Positions 27,223 through 39,700 of a stretch of 64,000 nucleotides of DNA are shown piece by piece. Below the pieces are notes generated by a model that made no database searches, was not told where the DNA came from, and saw only the letters and a program-made list of their open reading frames with translations. Position 1 is the first letter of the stretch. The number at the start of each line of letters is the position of its first letter. Made by a program: the position numbers and the translations under genes. This DNA comes from Manis javanica (taxonomy: Eukaryota; Chordata; Mammalia; Pholidota; Manidae): contig NC_133159.1 of the NCBI RefSeq assembly GCF_040802235.1, positions 75,132,501 through 75,196,500 on the forward strand, written 5' to 3'.

Positions 27223-27426
27223 TCAGAACCTCATCCCTACACCAAAAGACTTACCAGGACTTGGCATCTCTATACCTAAGACACTGCTAATCACATCAAA
27301 GAGCCACGAAGTAAATGAGCGTTCATTTTTTTTATTTGCTGTAATCTCTTTTCTCAGTTGCTGTATCTCTGTACACATCTTCTCAGATTTCTTCTTAAAT
27401 CCTTCATTAAGCAGTTCCTGTTGGAC
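27223..27426 (-). CDS. GBP4/6-like: GBP exon 11, copy B
   Basis: This open terminal exon has 67 codons plus TGA. It begins after the acceptor 'TGTAG' with [17 protein letters not shown], identical to copy A, then diverges after ITANKK and ends [13 protein letters not shown]. The first part lies in the perfectly duplicated tract; the rest differs from copy A but stays in frame, with three more codons. At 27249-27254 it contains a GTAAGT (minus strand) in phase 1, able to act as a donor into the next exon 10 copy. It lacks a CaaX box. Confidence 0.68.
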   Translation of the reverse strand, partial: VQQELLNEGFKKKSEKMCTEIQQLRKEITANKKNERSFTSWLFDVISSVLGIEMPSPGKSFGVGMRF

Positions 27427-28348
27427 CTACACAAGAGGAGTCCATTTTGAAAATACCCAATTATCAAGAGTAAGAATTTTGTTCAGCACCTTCACCATGT
27501 AAGGACAGTGTCTACTTCTCTATCACCTGAGAATGCTCTCTCATGAGTTTACCCAGTATTTCCACACATCTGGTCCTCGATAGTAGGAGTAGCCATGGCT
27601 TCTAACTTCCTAGAATTCCCTCAGCACCATCTCACTAAAAGAGGATGGGGTCAGGCTAGGTCATACCTGAAAACTCTCCTTATATGTGTTCCAGCTCTAA
27701 GGATGCCCCTTGGGAGGGAATGTAGGATGAACTCTAATTACTGCTCAGTTCTACTGAGGTAGCATGCACACACACATCTAACAAATCATGGGAAATGCTG
27801 ACCCGCCATAGAACATTGGTTACCCAGTGTCAGCTTAAGTTAGAGAAAAAATTTTCCTCTGTACTTTGTAGGATGACTCATGCAGACCTAGATACAAAGT
27901 AAATTTTAGAGCTTTTGGAATTCTGTGTTTCATATCAGGTCTAATCTGATACTTAAGATAGGATGGAGTCTTTCAGGTCTGTTTGATGGTTGAGCCAAGA
28001 ATCCTAAGGACTAGGGGACTAAGGCTCTATTTAACTGGGGCTCAAGGAGGCCATCCTGCAATCAACACAAATAGCAGCCCGGCACCCTGTGACGTTACTG
28101 TACACTACAAAGTCTAGTAACTACAGAAGGTGCAAGAGTCTTGTGGATTTAAGGACCTCAGCAGGATCCATACGGATTTGAGGTTTTCATGAATCACAGG
28201 TCTTTCAGGTTTTCCCCTGGGCTCATGATTTTGACTAGTTTGGGTCCTTCCCTTCCTGAGAAACCATCTGTGCTGAACTCTCTTTCAGGCACTACCCCGG
28301 CTCTGTGCAGACTTACCTTCAGCTTGTGCTCCAGAATCCTTTCCTGCT
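27331..28348. repeat. Direct repeat, B arm, reads identical to 33620-34637
   Basis: Comparing the two arms line by line I found no mismatch and no indel over about 1,018 bp; the offset stays 6,289. The left edge falls inside exon 11 and the right edge inside exon 10. Beyond both edges the paralogous sequence is clearly diverged. Confidence 0.88.
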
Positions 28349-28510
28349 TTCTCAGACAGTTTTCTCTTTCTTTTTCCATCTCCTTTTTCAGTTGAGCTAA
28401 GTTTTCCTTGAAGTGTCTCTCCTGAACTTCCATTTTTTGCTGCAGCTCTGTCTGTATCTGTGTTAGCAGCTCCAGTTTCTTCAAATCTGCTTCCTTCTTG
28501 TCCTGCTCAG
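28317..28510 (-). CDS. GBP4/6-like: GBP exon 10, copy B
   Basis: A 194-bp open exon between a 'GGAACAG' acceptor and a GTAAG donor, phase as in the intact gene. It reads AEQDKKEADLKKLELL and ends [11 protein letters not shown]. Its last 32 bp belong to the tract identical to copy A. The rest is closer to copy C ('ERHFKENLAQLKKEME' against 'ERHFQENLAQLKDEME'), and the intron to its right also matches copy C, not copy A. So B and C share a source, and A and B were homogenised later over part of their length. Confidence 0.68.
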
Positions 28511-28764
28511 CTGTTCCACAAACGTTTTAGAGAGACAAGAACAGAAATGTCAGGTCTGCTTATTTTATTCTGCAGTTATTTATTTGTTTTGATACTATTG
28601 TAAATTTGACCTTTTGTTACATTAAATCTTCTAACATCTTGTTTTCCATTTCTTTAAATTACTTTAATCAAAATTAAGTTTGTGTTTTTGTATGTCAAAC
28701 TCTAATAATCTTTGGTAATCACTTTTCAATATTTAAACTTTTGTTAAAAGAAACTAATATGGGG

Positions 28765-31700
28765 GTTCTGGTTTAAGATGGCAATGTATAAAGATCCTGA
28801 ACTCACCTCATCCCATGGATACAACAAATCTACAGCTATATATGGAACAATATCCTTTGAAAGAATCCCCCAAAGTAGCTAAGTGACTCCTATACATTGG
28901 GAAAAAGAGAAAAAACCCACTTTTAAGTGGTTAGGAGAGACTGAGACATAATCTTACCATAAACTCCACCCCTGGCACCAGGTCTCTACAATCAGGAAGG
29001 AACTAAAAAACCTGGAGTTTCTTCCTGAGGAGCAAAGGGTTGGAACCCCACATTGAATACCCCAACTTTAAGACCTGCACCTGAGATGTGAGCCCCCAAA
29101 ACACCTAGCTTTGAAAGTCAATGGGGCTCACATTGACAAGACACACAAGGCTATAGGAAACTGAAAAATAGTTCTTAAAGTGCTTTCATACTTGGACTTG
29201 TCCTGGGGACTAGTGCAGAGGCGGCTGATTGAGAGGCACCCACACTTTATGTGAAAAAGGCTTATTTGGTTATCCTAAAGCAATGGTCTGAGGAGTGAAG
29301 GAATTCTCCTTGGACACTTTGCAATGGTCGCTAAAGGGGTTTGGGTTCCTAGGACTGATAAGACTATAACTGGAGAGCGAGTTCTTGGTAGGCTACCACC
29401 CCTGGGGCACTGCAAAGACAGCAGATGGAAATAAATGGTCAATATTTTTATGAAAGAAGCATCTTTCCATGTCCTGGAGCTTTCACCTCAGGGGCAGGCT
29501 TCAGGTTTGGCACATATCTAGGGGCCTATGGAGGCTTCTGCAGCAATAGAGTTTGGCAGATGTCATCTTTGCACTCTCCCTCTGCCTCACTTCAGTCCAC
29601 TAGTATCTTCATCCTCATTAGTGCCCTGTTTTGAGTGGGTGCCCCAGAGGACACTCCTAGTCACCTGGCTTTGGTAGCCAAAGGGACTTACACTTGTGGT
29701 CCCAAGGACTATATATACTTCTTACTTTAAAGGCTGTTGTCAGAGGTTCTAGCTTCCAATCAACCTGGATCTAGATGCTGACTGAGATCCTTTAAGACAC
29801 TGAGAGGTCTTGGAACATCCTTAAATACTGAGAGCCACTAAAAATAGAATAGGATACTTGTACAATCAAAAAGGTTTGAGGGACAACCAATAGCTAGGGC
29901 AGGGTTGAATGATAAGATTCATTTCCTACATGAAGGCCACTTCAAGATTGGAAAAAGTGGTGGTTTTATCAAATGCATGGAAACCAACATAAGGAGTTGA
30001 GGAAAATGAAGAAACAGGAATATTTTCCAAATGAAAAAGCAAGACCAATGACGTAACAGATATATACAGAACATTCCATCCAAAAGCAACAGAATACTAC
30101 CTTCTTCTCAAGTGCACATTCTCCAGGATAGATCACGTTAGCCCACAGCACAAGTCTCAATAAATTTAAGAAGACTGAAATATTTATAGGAAGGTTCATA
30201 GTGATAGGTGCCTACATCAAGAAATAAGAAAAATCTCACACCATCTAACTTTACACTTCAAGGAACTAGAAAAAGAAGAACAAAGACCAGAGTTAGTAGA
30301 ACAAAGGAAATAACAAAGATCAGATTGTAAATAAATGAAATAGAGACTTAACAATAGAAAAGATTGAAACTGGGAGCTGATTATTTTTGAAAGAAAAAAC
30401 AAAGTTGAAAAACTTTTAGCTAAGGTCACCAAGAAAAAAAGGCAGAGCTCAAATAAATAAATTCAGAAATGAGAAATATTACAGCTGATAGGACAAAAAG
30501 AAAAAGAATAAGAGACTACTGTGAACAATTTATACACCAACAAATTGGACAACCTAGAAGAAATGGATACATTTCTAGAAACATAACAACAGATCAAGAC
30601 TGAATCAGGAAGAACAGAAAATCCAAGCAGATTGAACACTAGAAAGAAAATTGAATTAATAATCAAAAAACTCCCAACAAAAATCCAGAACCAGAGAGTT
30701 TCACCAGTGAATTCTACTAAATATTTAAAGAAAAATTAATACCAATCCTTCTCAAACTCCTTCAAAAAATAGAAGAGGAGGGAATTACTTCCACAGTCAT
30801 TTAACAAGGCCAGTATTACAGTATTACCCTGATTAGGACAGACTAGGACAACACAAGAAAGGAAATTACAGGCCAATATACCTGACGAACACAGATGCAA
30901 AAATTTTGAACAAAATATTAGCAAACTGAATTCAATACAAGTATCATATACCATGATTATGTGGAATTTATTCCAGGTATGCAAAGATGTTTTAACATCC
31001 ACAAATCAATCAATATGATACACCATATTAATAAAATGAAGGATAAAAATCATACAATAATCTCAATAGGTACAGAAAAAGCATTTGACAAAATACAATA
31101 TACAATTATGATAAAAATTTTCAACAAAGTGGGTATAAAGGGAATGTACTTCAACATAATAAAGGCTGTATATAACAAACCCAAAGCTAACATCATATTC
31201 AATGGTGAAAAGCTGAAAGCTTTTTCTCTTAGATTAGGAACAAGATCAGGATACCCACTCTGGTCACTTTTATTCAACATAGTATTGGAAGTCCTAGTAA
31301 AGCAAGAAAAGAGAACTAAAAGTCATCCAAATTGGAAGGGAATAAGTAAAATTATCATTATTTATAGATGACATGACACTATATATAGAAACAACTATAA
31401 AGTCTTCTAAGAAAAATTAAAACTAATGAACAAATTCAATGAAATTGCAAAGTACAAAATCAGTATATAAAAATCTTCTTTGTTTCTGTACACTAATAAC
31501 AAATAACCAGAAAGAGAAATTAAGAAAACAATTCCATTTACAATTGTATCAAAAAGAATAAAATACTTAGGAATAAATTTAACCAAGGAGGTGAAAGATC
31601 TATACACTGAAAATTATGACATTGATGAAAGAAACTGAAGAAAAGACAAATAAATGGAAAGATATACAATATCCATGGATTGGAAGAATATTGTTAAAAT

Positions 31701-33418
31701 GTCCATAGTACCTATAGTGATCCACAGATTCAACGCAATCCTTATCAAAATTCCAATGGCATTTTTTCTCACAGTAGAACAAACCATTCTAAAATTTGCA
31801 TAGAGCCACAAAAGACCCCAAATAGTTACAGCAACCTTGAGAAAGAAGAACAAAGTAAGCATCACACACCCTGATTTCAAACTGTATTACAAAGCTAGAG
31901 TAATCAAAACAGTATGTTACTGACATAAAAACAGACACATATAGATCAATGGAATCAAATTGAGAGTCCAGGAATAAACCCATTCATATATGGTCAATTA
32001 ATTTATGACATAGGGGCCAACAATATACAAAGGGGAAAGGACAGTCTCTTCAATAAATGGTGCTGGGATAACTAATTGGTTACATGCAAAAGAATGAAAC
32101 TGGACTACTATCTTACACCATACACAAAAATTAACTAAAAGTGGATTAAAGACTTGATTGTAGACCTGAAACCATAAAACTCCTAGAAGAAAATACAGGG
32201 CAAGTTCATTGACATTGGTCTGGGAAATGAGTTTTTAGATTTGACACCCAAAGCAAAGACTGCAAAAGCATAAGTAAATAAATGGGGCTATATCAAACTA
32301 AAAAGCTTCTGCACAGCAAAGGAAACCATCAACAAATTTAAAAGTCCAAATAGGAGAAGATATTTGCAAATCATATATCCAATAAGAGGCTAATATCCCA
32401 AATATATAAAGAACTCGTACAACTCAATAGCAAAAAAACAAACAATCCAAATAAAATAAGAGCCAAGGATCTGAATAGATATTTTTTCAAAGCAGCCATA
32501 TGAATGGCCAAGGGTTACGTGTTCTCAGTATCACTAATCATCAGGAAATGCAAATCAAAACCACAATGAGATAATACCTCAAGTTACAATGGCTATTATG
32601 AAAAAGACAAGAAATAATAAGTGCTGGCAAAAGTGTGGAGAAAAGTGAATTCTTGTGCACTTTTGTGGGAATGTAAAGTGTTCCAGCCATTCTGGAAAAC
32701 AGATTCCTCAAAATATTAAAAATATAACTACCATATGATTCGTTAAATGCTACTTCTGGGCACTTATCCAATGAAAACAAAAATACTAACTTGAGAAGAT
32801 AAATACACTCCCACGGTCATTATTTACAATAGCTATGATATGGAAACCACCTAGGTGTCCACTGACGGATGAATGGATAAAGAAAATGTCTGTATGTGTG
32901 TGGTGTGTGTACACACACACATACATACACTTACAAAGAATATTATTCAGCTATAAAAAAGAAGGAAATCTTGCCACTTGCGATAACATGGGTGGACCTT
33001 GAGAGCATTATACTTAGCGAAATAAGAGAAAGACAAATACTGTATGATCTCATTTATATACGGAATCTGAAACACACAAAAAAGAGAAACCAAGCTTATA
33101 GGTTGCCAGAGGTGGGAGGTGAGGGGTGGGCAAGAAATAGGGTCAAAAGTTACAAACTTCCAATTATAATATAAATTCAGTCTTAGGGATGTAATGTATA
33201 GCATGGTGACTCTAGTTAATAATACTGAATTGCATTTTTGAAAGTTGCTAGCAAAGTAGATCTTAAAAGTTCTCATCACAAAAAAACATTTTTTGAAACT
33301 AGGGTGATGAATGTTAACTAGACTTATTAAGGTGATCATTTCACAGTGTATACAAATACTGAATAATTCTCTTGTCCACCTGAAATGTATATGTTTTATG
33401 TGGATTATGCTTCAATGA
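28765..33418 (+). mobile_element. Older L1 with 5' end but ORF1 deleted, plus strand
   Basis: The 5' end 'ggtttaagatggcaatgtat' is followed by a 5'UTR to about 30040. The sequence then jumps into the ORF2 endonuclease region ('acagatatatacagaacatt'), so ORF1 and the start of ORF2 are missing. Reverse transcriptase motifs are readable at 30961-31371 (EKAFDKIQY), and the 3'UTR ends near 33418. It lies between GBP terminal-exon copies A and B, antisense to them, and ends about 100 bp from the copy A stop codon. Confidence 0.82.
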
Positions 33419-33517
33419 ACAGTAAGATGACATATACCTCAAAAATGAGCCACAATTTCACAAAACAAGCTTCATTTTATAATTTTCTAAGGAAATCTGG
33501 GTCTCCTTCATGTGAGC

Positions 33518-33715
33518 TTAGAACCTCATCTGTATACCAAATGACTTACCAGGACTTGGCACATCTACACTTAAGAAACTGCCAATTGTATCAAAAATCC
33601 TTGAACCAAATGAGTATTTTTTATTTGCTGTAATCTCTTTTCTCAGTTGCTGTATCTCTGTACACATCTTCTCAGATTTCTTCTTAAATCCTTCATTAAG
33701 CAGTTCCTGTTGGAC
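33518..33715 (-). CDS. GBP4/6-like: GBP exon 11 (copy A), residues 556-620
   Basis: It starts [10 protein letters not shown] after a 'TGTAG' acceptor and ends at TAA (33518-33520) after [13 protein letters not shown]. It encodes the last helix of the effector region and a short tail with no prenylation motif. A GTAAGT at 33544-33549 (minus strand), inside the PGKS codons and in phase 1, could serve as a donor; the stop is used if it is not spliced. Confidence 0.85.
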   Translation of the reverse strand, partial: VQQELLNEGFKKKSEKMCTEIQQLRKEITANKKYSFGSRIFDTIGSFLSVDVPSPGKSFGIQMRF

Positions 33716-36700
33716 CTACACAAGAGGAGTCCATTTTGAAAATACCCAATTATCAAGAGTAAGAATTTTGTTCAGCACCTTCACCATGTAAGGACAGTGT
33801 CTACTTCTCTATCACCTGAGAATGCTCTCTCATGAGTTTACCCAGTATTTCCACACATCTGGTCCTCGATAGTAGGAGTAGCCATGGCTTCTAACTTCCT
33901 AGAATTCCCTCAGCACCATCTCACTAAAAGAGGATGGGGTCAGGCTAGGTCATACCTGAAAACTCTCCTTATATGTGTTCCAGCTCTAAGGATGCCCCTT
34001 GGGAGGGAATGTAGGATGAACTCTAATTACTGCTCAGTTCTACTGAGGTAGCATGCACACACACATCTAACAAATCATGGGAAATGCTGACCCGCCATAG
34101 AACATTGGTTACCCAGTGTCAGCTTAAGTTAGAGAAAAAATTTTCCTCTGTACTTTGTAGGATGACTCATGCAGACCTAGATACAAAGTAAATTTTAGAG
34201 CTTTTGGAATTCTGTGTTTCATATCAGGTCTAATCTGATACTTAAGATAGGATGGAGTCTTTCAGGTCTGTTTGATGGTTGAGCCAAGAATCCTAAGGAC
34301 TAGGGGACTAAGGCTCTATTTAACTGGGGCTCAAGGAGGCCATCCTGCAATCAACACAAATAGCAGCCCGGCACCCTGTGACGTTACTGTACACTACAAA
34401 GTCTAGTAACTACAGAAGGTGCAAGAGTCTTGTGGATTTAAGGACCTCAGCAGGATCCATACGGATTTGAGGTTTTCATGAATCACAGGTCTTTCAGGTT
34501 TTCCCCTGGGCTCATGATTTTGACTAGTTTGGGTCCTTCCCTTCCTGAGAAACCATCTGTGCTGAACTCTCTTTCAGGCACTACCCCGGCTCTGTGCAGA
34601 CTTACCTTCAGCTTGTGCTCCAGAATCCTTTCCTGCTCCCTCAGAAGGTCTTCTCTTTCTCTCTTCATCTTCTCTCTCAGCTGCACCATATGTTCCTTGA
34701 AGCTTTTCTCTTGAACCTCCAATTTTTGAAGCTGCTCCTGCTGTTTCTGTCTTAGCATCTGCTGTTCCTTCTCAGCAGCCTCCTTCTTCAACTGCTCAGC
34801 TGTTCCACAAATATTTGAGGAGGGAAGAAACACCTCTGAGACTGAGACTATCTTCCTTAGCTCAGATATAAAACTGACTTTGAAAATGTGGCTGGAAAAC
34901 CTCTGAATTCAGTGGGTCACCAAAAGCACATTTCAGAATGACAAAGAGAAGGCTCTGTCTGCCTGCCTGATATAAAAAGTCAGCTCTGATTGTTTTATTT
35001 ATATTTAGCAGGGCTGTTGCATAGAAGGAGAGGAAGCTTTTGGTAACGGGATGTGTTCGCTCTCACCCCTGTCACAAAGCACTGCAGGGAACTACCCACT
35101 CCACTGGGAGCTCAGCCCTGCTGCTGTACCTGCCAGGGCCTTCTGCCCACTCGTGAGGGCTATGTCTCCCTGCAGGATGGATTCTTCTATTGCCATCTGA
35201 GACTGTTGGAAGTGCTGAAGGATGTCATTTGCCTGAGGAAACCAGGAGCAAAGACATGTCATGTAACAAAGCTCTTGTATCTTTTCAGAGAAATTAGTGT
35301 TCTATAAGTCACAAACCTGGCCTTATAAATTTTTCACCTTCTTTATCTCCCATGCTAACTTTCCTTCTATGGCTCCACCTTAAATTCTGAGTTCTTTTGT
35401 GAGCATGAAAACCCCCCATTACAGCCTCCTTCCTAGCACTCCATCCTTCTCTCCAGTGAAGACTTCCCCTACCCACCCAGGTTATAGCCAACCAGACTTA
35501 CATGCATCTATAAACAGGTAACTCTGTTTTTTCAAAATTTCTTAATCTTTCTTTCTGCCGGAAGGTTCGCCTACCCTTTCTGAACTAGGATAACAATTAC
35601 AGATACTTAATCTTGTACCCTGTATTTGCTCTTCCAGGGTGTTTTCCTAAGCTGCCTTTCCAATTTCAAAGAATGACACACATTCTGAGCTGCCATCCCG
35701 CCTCTCCACTTGCTGGCAGCATGACTCTGAGCAACTTATTTACTTCTTTGTGCATCGTCTTTCTCAACTGCTTATCAGTAGTATATAAATCATAATATTC
35801 TGAGTATTGACAATCTAACAAATGTACCTAACTACAGGTGTCTTATTATATGTGTGGTGTAGTAAGGGATAATACTGAGTTTATCAGCCATTATTATTGT
35901 TATCATCATAATAATCAGCATCACGATTTTTAACACCTATTCATGAATAGTATAATCATACAGTTGTCTACTTATTTGTATTTCAGGTAACATCATCATC
36001 TTGTGAACAAAGGTTGGGTCTTTAATCTTTGTATCCTCTATACTTAGCTCAGCAACAATTACCTTGTTTGATAACAAAAATATTCTTTCATCTGGAATTC
36101 CCAATTCTATACCTTTTTTTGGGGAAGGAATATTATGATCTCTTCAAGAATATAAAACTAATTGTGGATATGACAATTAAAAGTGTGGAGATATTGCTAT
36201 GCTCTGCTTTCCCCAAAAATACTGCTATTATTGTAGATTTTCAGAAGGTGCAACAAACATCCTCTGACTGTGGTTCTGGCTACCACCCCTCCTTCCTTGC
36301 TTTTCACCTTAACTCCTTTCCTGAGCACGAGATTATAGTTCCATTCGACCTTGTTCTTTGCTTCCTTGTACAGCTCATGCCCTCCAGGAACAGAATAAAT
36401 TCCTGCTGAAATATTTTCCATTAGAGCCTTTGAAAGCTTATCAAGTATAGCCTGGCAGTATTTCACAGATGCCTCTTCATTCTGAAGCAAGAATTCTTCC
36501 TTCTTTTTCTCTATGGCTTCCTGCCAGGGAAATGAGGAGAAATCCAACAGAAAGAAGTTTTGTTAGAGGGAAAGGTCCCACTTTGATCATATTGGAAGGG
36601 ACAGTCTGATTGCTCGAGTGGACTGGAACATGGAAGGAACCAGGCGTCGGGAGACTTGCTTTAGTTCCAGTTCCAACCAGTTCTCGGTGTGACTTATACA

Positions 36701-39700
36701 CAGTCCCTTAATTGTCGTAGACTCAGGCTCACCATCTGTAAACTGAACTTCAAGCTTCCTTCTGCTGTAATACGAGTACCACTGACCCAACTGACAGCAC
36801 GAGCCAAAGAAAGCTGAATTGTGGCTAGATGTAGTTTCCTCAGAGAACTTGAGTTGTTGTGGAAATGTATACAAAGAAAATCAACTACTCAATAATGACT
36901 GAAATGTACTCTGAACAGTGTTTGGAACTCTTCATGAATTCTTCTACTGAGGATTCAAGTGTGTGAAGATAAAAGAACATAATTTTTTTTCTTGAACTTG
37001 TAAATACAATCCAAGGGACTGGGCACCGTCAACAACCCTAATGAAGTGGAGGCTCCTCAGAGGTCTGGAGATGAGAACTCAACCAGGCTAATACCTTGTT
37101 TTTAGCTTTGCAATATCATAAGCAGAGCACATGGCCACCCTGGGCTGAACTTCTGACCTACAGATTGGTGAGCTTATTCATATTCATTGTTTTAAACTGT
37201 TAAATTCATGGTAATTTTTAATACAGCAATATAATAAAATACCCATGTTATAGTAAAAGCATGAACAGTAGCCCTGTAGAGCCCTGTCACTCACAACAAT
37301 CCATACTCCTTCTATCACGGCAAGGAGAGGATCAAAAAGAGAGACTCTAAGCATCATTCCAGAAAGGCGGGAATCAGGAGTGACAACTGCCAAGACAGTT
37401 ACCATGAGTTTCTGCTGGAACTCCCGTTTGTCATCTTTGAAAGAATGCTCCATGAAGATTGCAACAGCTTCCTGCTCACAGGCCGTGTGCACGTCCAGCA
37501 GCTCCTGGAGCGTATCTGTGGGGAGGCTCACTCGCTGGGCCATCTGCTCACTGTAGTGGTTGGCTGCCTTCTGCACAGCCGCTGAGTTCTCACTCTGGGC
37601 CAAAGTTATCACTGCATTCTCCAAACAAGGAACCATTCCCCTCCTGATGGCATTCACGTAGGTCACCACCAGAGTCCCCAGTCCTGAATGAGCCAGGTAT
37701 TTGTTGATAAATATCAAGTTACAACTCATTGTTTTATAGGATTTAGGGGCCAACGTTCTGAAAATTACTAAAAACCAATTTGGGAAAAACTTATTTTTTT
37801 TTTATCCGACTACATCATTCTAATATTTTCTTCTTCATTCTTTATGATTCTCTAGCTCATAAATTAAAATTTAAATTACTGATTCCCACCAATATGAGTA
37901 GGAGTTTCCTGGAAAAATACGTTCAAATTCAAGAAGAAAACAGGAGTAGATCAGACAGGCAAAGTAAATGTAATAAATGAATCCAACTACGTATTTGTGG
38001 GGCACGATTACAAATGAAAATGTGGGTCCTCTTGTAAAAAAAAATCAAGAATTTTAAGACAGTGACAGAACATTAAACCAAGCACGGACCCATCTCTGCA
38101 CAAGACACCGTATGACCACTGTCCCTGAACCTAATATTAAATTTACTCTCAATGAGCTTGCAGACCCATAATCTACTTTTTATTTCTGGACTGGAATCAA
38201 CTCACAAAGTATCTTCTAAATCCTTTATCTCATAGGATTTCTCAATACACATTTAACTTTAACTCCATTTTCTCTTTATAATTAGTGGATTCAGTACTTA
38301 AGATATATTAGGTTTCAGCAAACTCTCACCCAGGCAGACTTTAATTAATAAACATGTTTGTCTTTTTGTGGCATGAACATTTGCTTCTCTACATTCACAT
38401 ATGATGTAAACAAAATTATTAATAAACCCAGAATATAATCAGAGCTCTACTACACACACTGACATAGAGATAAGCTTTGGGACAAAGGTGACTCACGGTT
38501 CCCGGTGACAATGATTCCCTCTCTCAGAGTCTTGGGCCTTCCATGGGCAAAGATATAGGAACAAAAATTTTTTGATTGCATCCGGAAATTACTATCCAGA
38601 TGCTCTTCTGGCACATTATCAATATGGAATAACATGTATTTGTCATTTGTTGGCCGGTCAAAGACAAAACACTTCCGTTTTGGAAAGAACAGCCTGATAC
38701 ACTCTCTAGGCATGTTGGAGTTGTGGATTTGTTGATTCGTGCCTGCAGAAGTAGAAAAAGAGCAATCCTTCAATGGCCAGCCTTCAGACAAGGTATGATG
38801 TTATAAGAAAGATAACATGAAGGATTGACAATCTTACTGGAAAGATATGTCAACATATCTTTAGACCTTTTAGGGTATAAATATCCTTTCTGTGATTGAT
38901 GTAACTCTACAGGCACTAATAAAATATATTTACTGTTTTACTATTACTACATTACTATTGTTACTGTTTTACATTTTAAAAACAAGATAATTTGATTTCA
39001 CTGTAATTTTGTTTAGCAACTTCCAATCTGTTAAGCTATTTTTTTTTTTCAATGAAGAACAGGAAGAGCACTTAACAGGGTACAAAAGTATGTAGACATC
39101 AGGAAGTTCCAGCATTGATTGCTATCTGGAAAATTTTTTTCATGGTACTAATTAGTCTAAAATCATCTCTTCTAATACTAGGCACTAGTTTCCTTGGTGA
39201 GCTTGAACTCCAATTGCTGGAGGTTTTAAAGTAATAATAACCCCACAAAAACCAATCACCTCTAGCAAGGGCCTAAATCTAAACTCAATTAAACATACAT
39301 GTCAAATTCTGAATGACGAGGCACAGTTGATCCCACCCACCAAATAACTTTCCACACCCAATCCATGCTCTGATACCTGGAATCAGCTTCAAGGCATCCT
39401 CTAGGTACTCATCTTCAGTAATAGGGGAGTCATTTATTTTCATCTCCAGCATGAAATCCCTTAGAGTCCAAATGAAGTCTGGAAAGAAACTCACAAACTC
39501 TACAGAGTCTTCCAGAGTGCCATCAGAACTTGAGGAGGACTTTATCCTGATTAATTCAGCGAGTTCAGTAATAAAGCTGGGAACTTAGCTAAGGAAGAAA
39601 TATTTTACACCACAATTTCAGATATCACATAGAAATAAACTGTATAAGCATGAATTTTGTCCTGTGTCTCACTGCTCCCCAACCATGACAACTGAGACAC

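Noticed and set aside
26035-28510. Direct chaining of exon 10A to 10B to 10C without exon 11
   Set aside because: Exon 10 starts in phase 1 and ends in phase 0, so joining two exon 10 copies directly breaks the frame; only exon 11 with its internal GTAAGT restores it.
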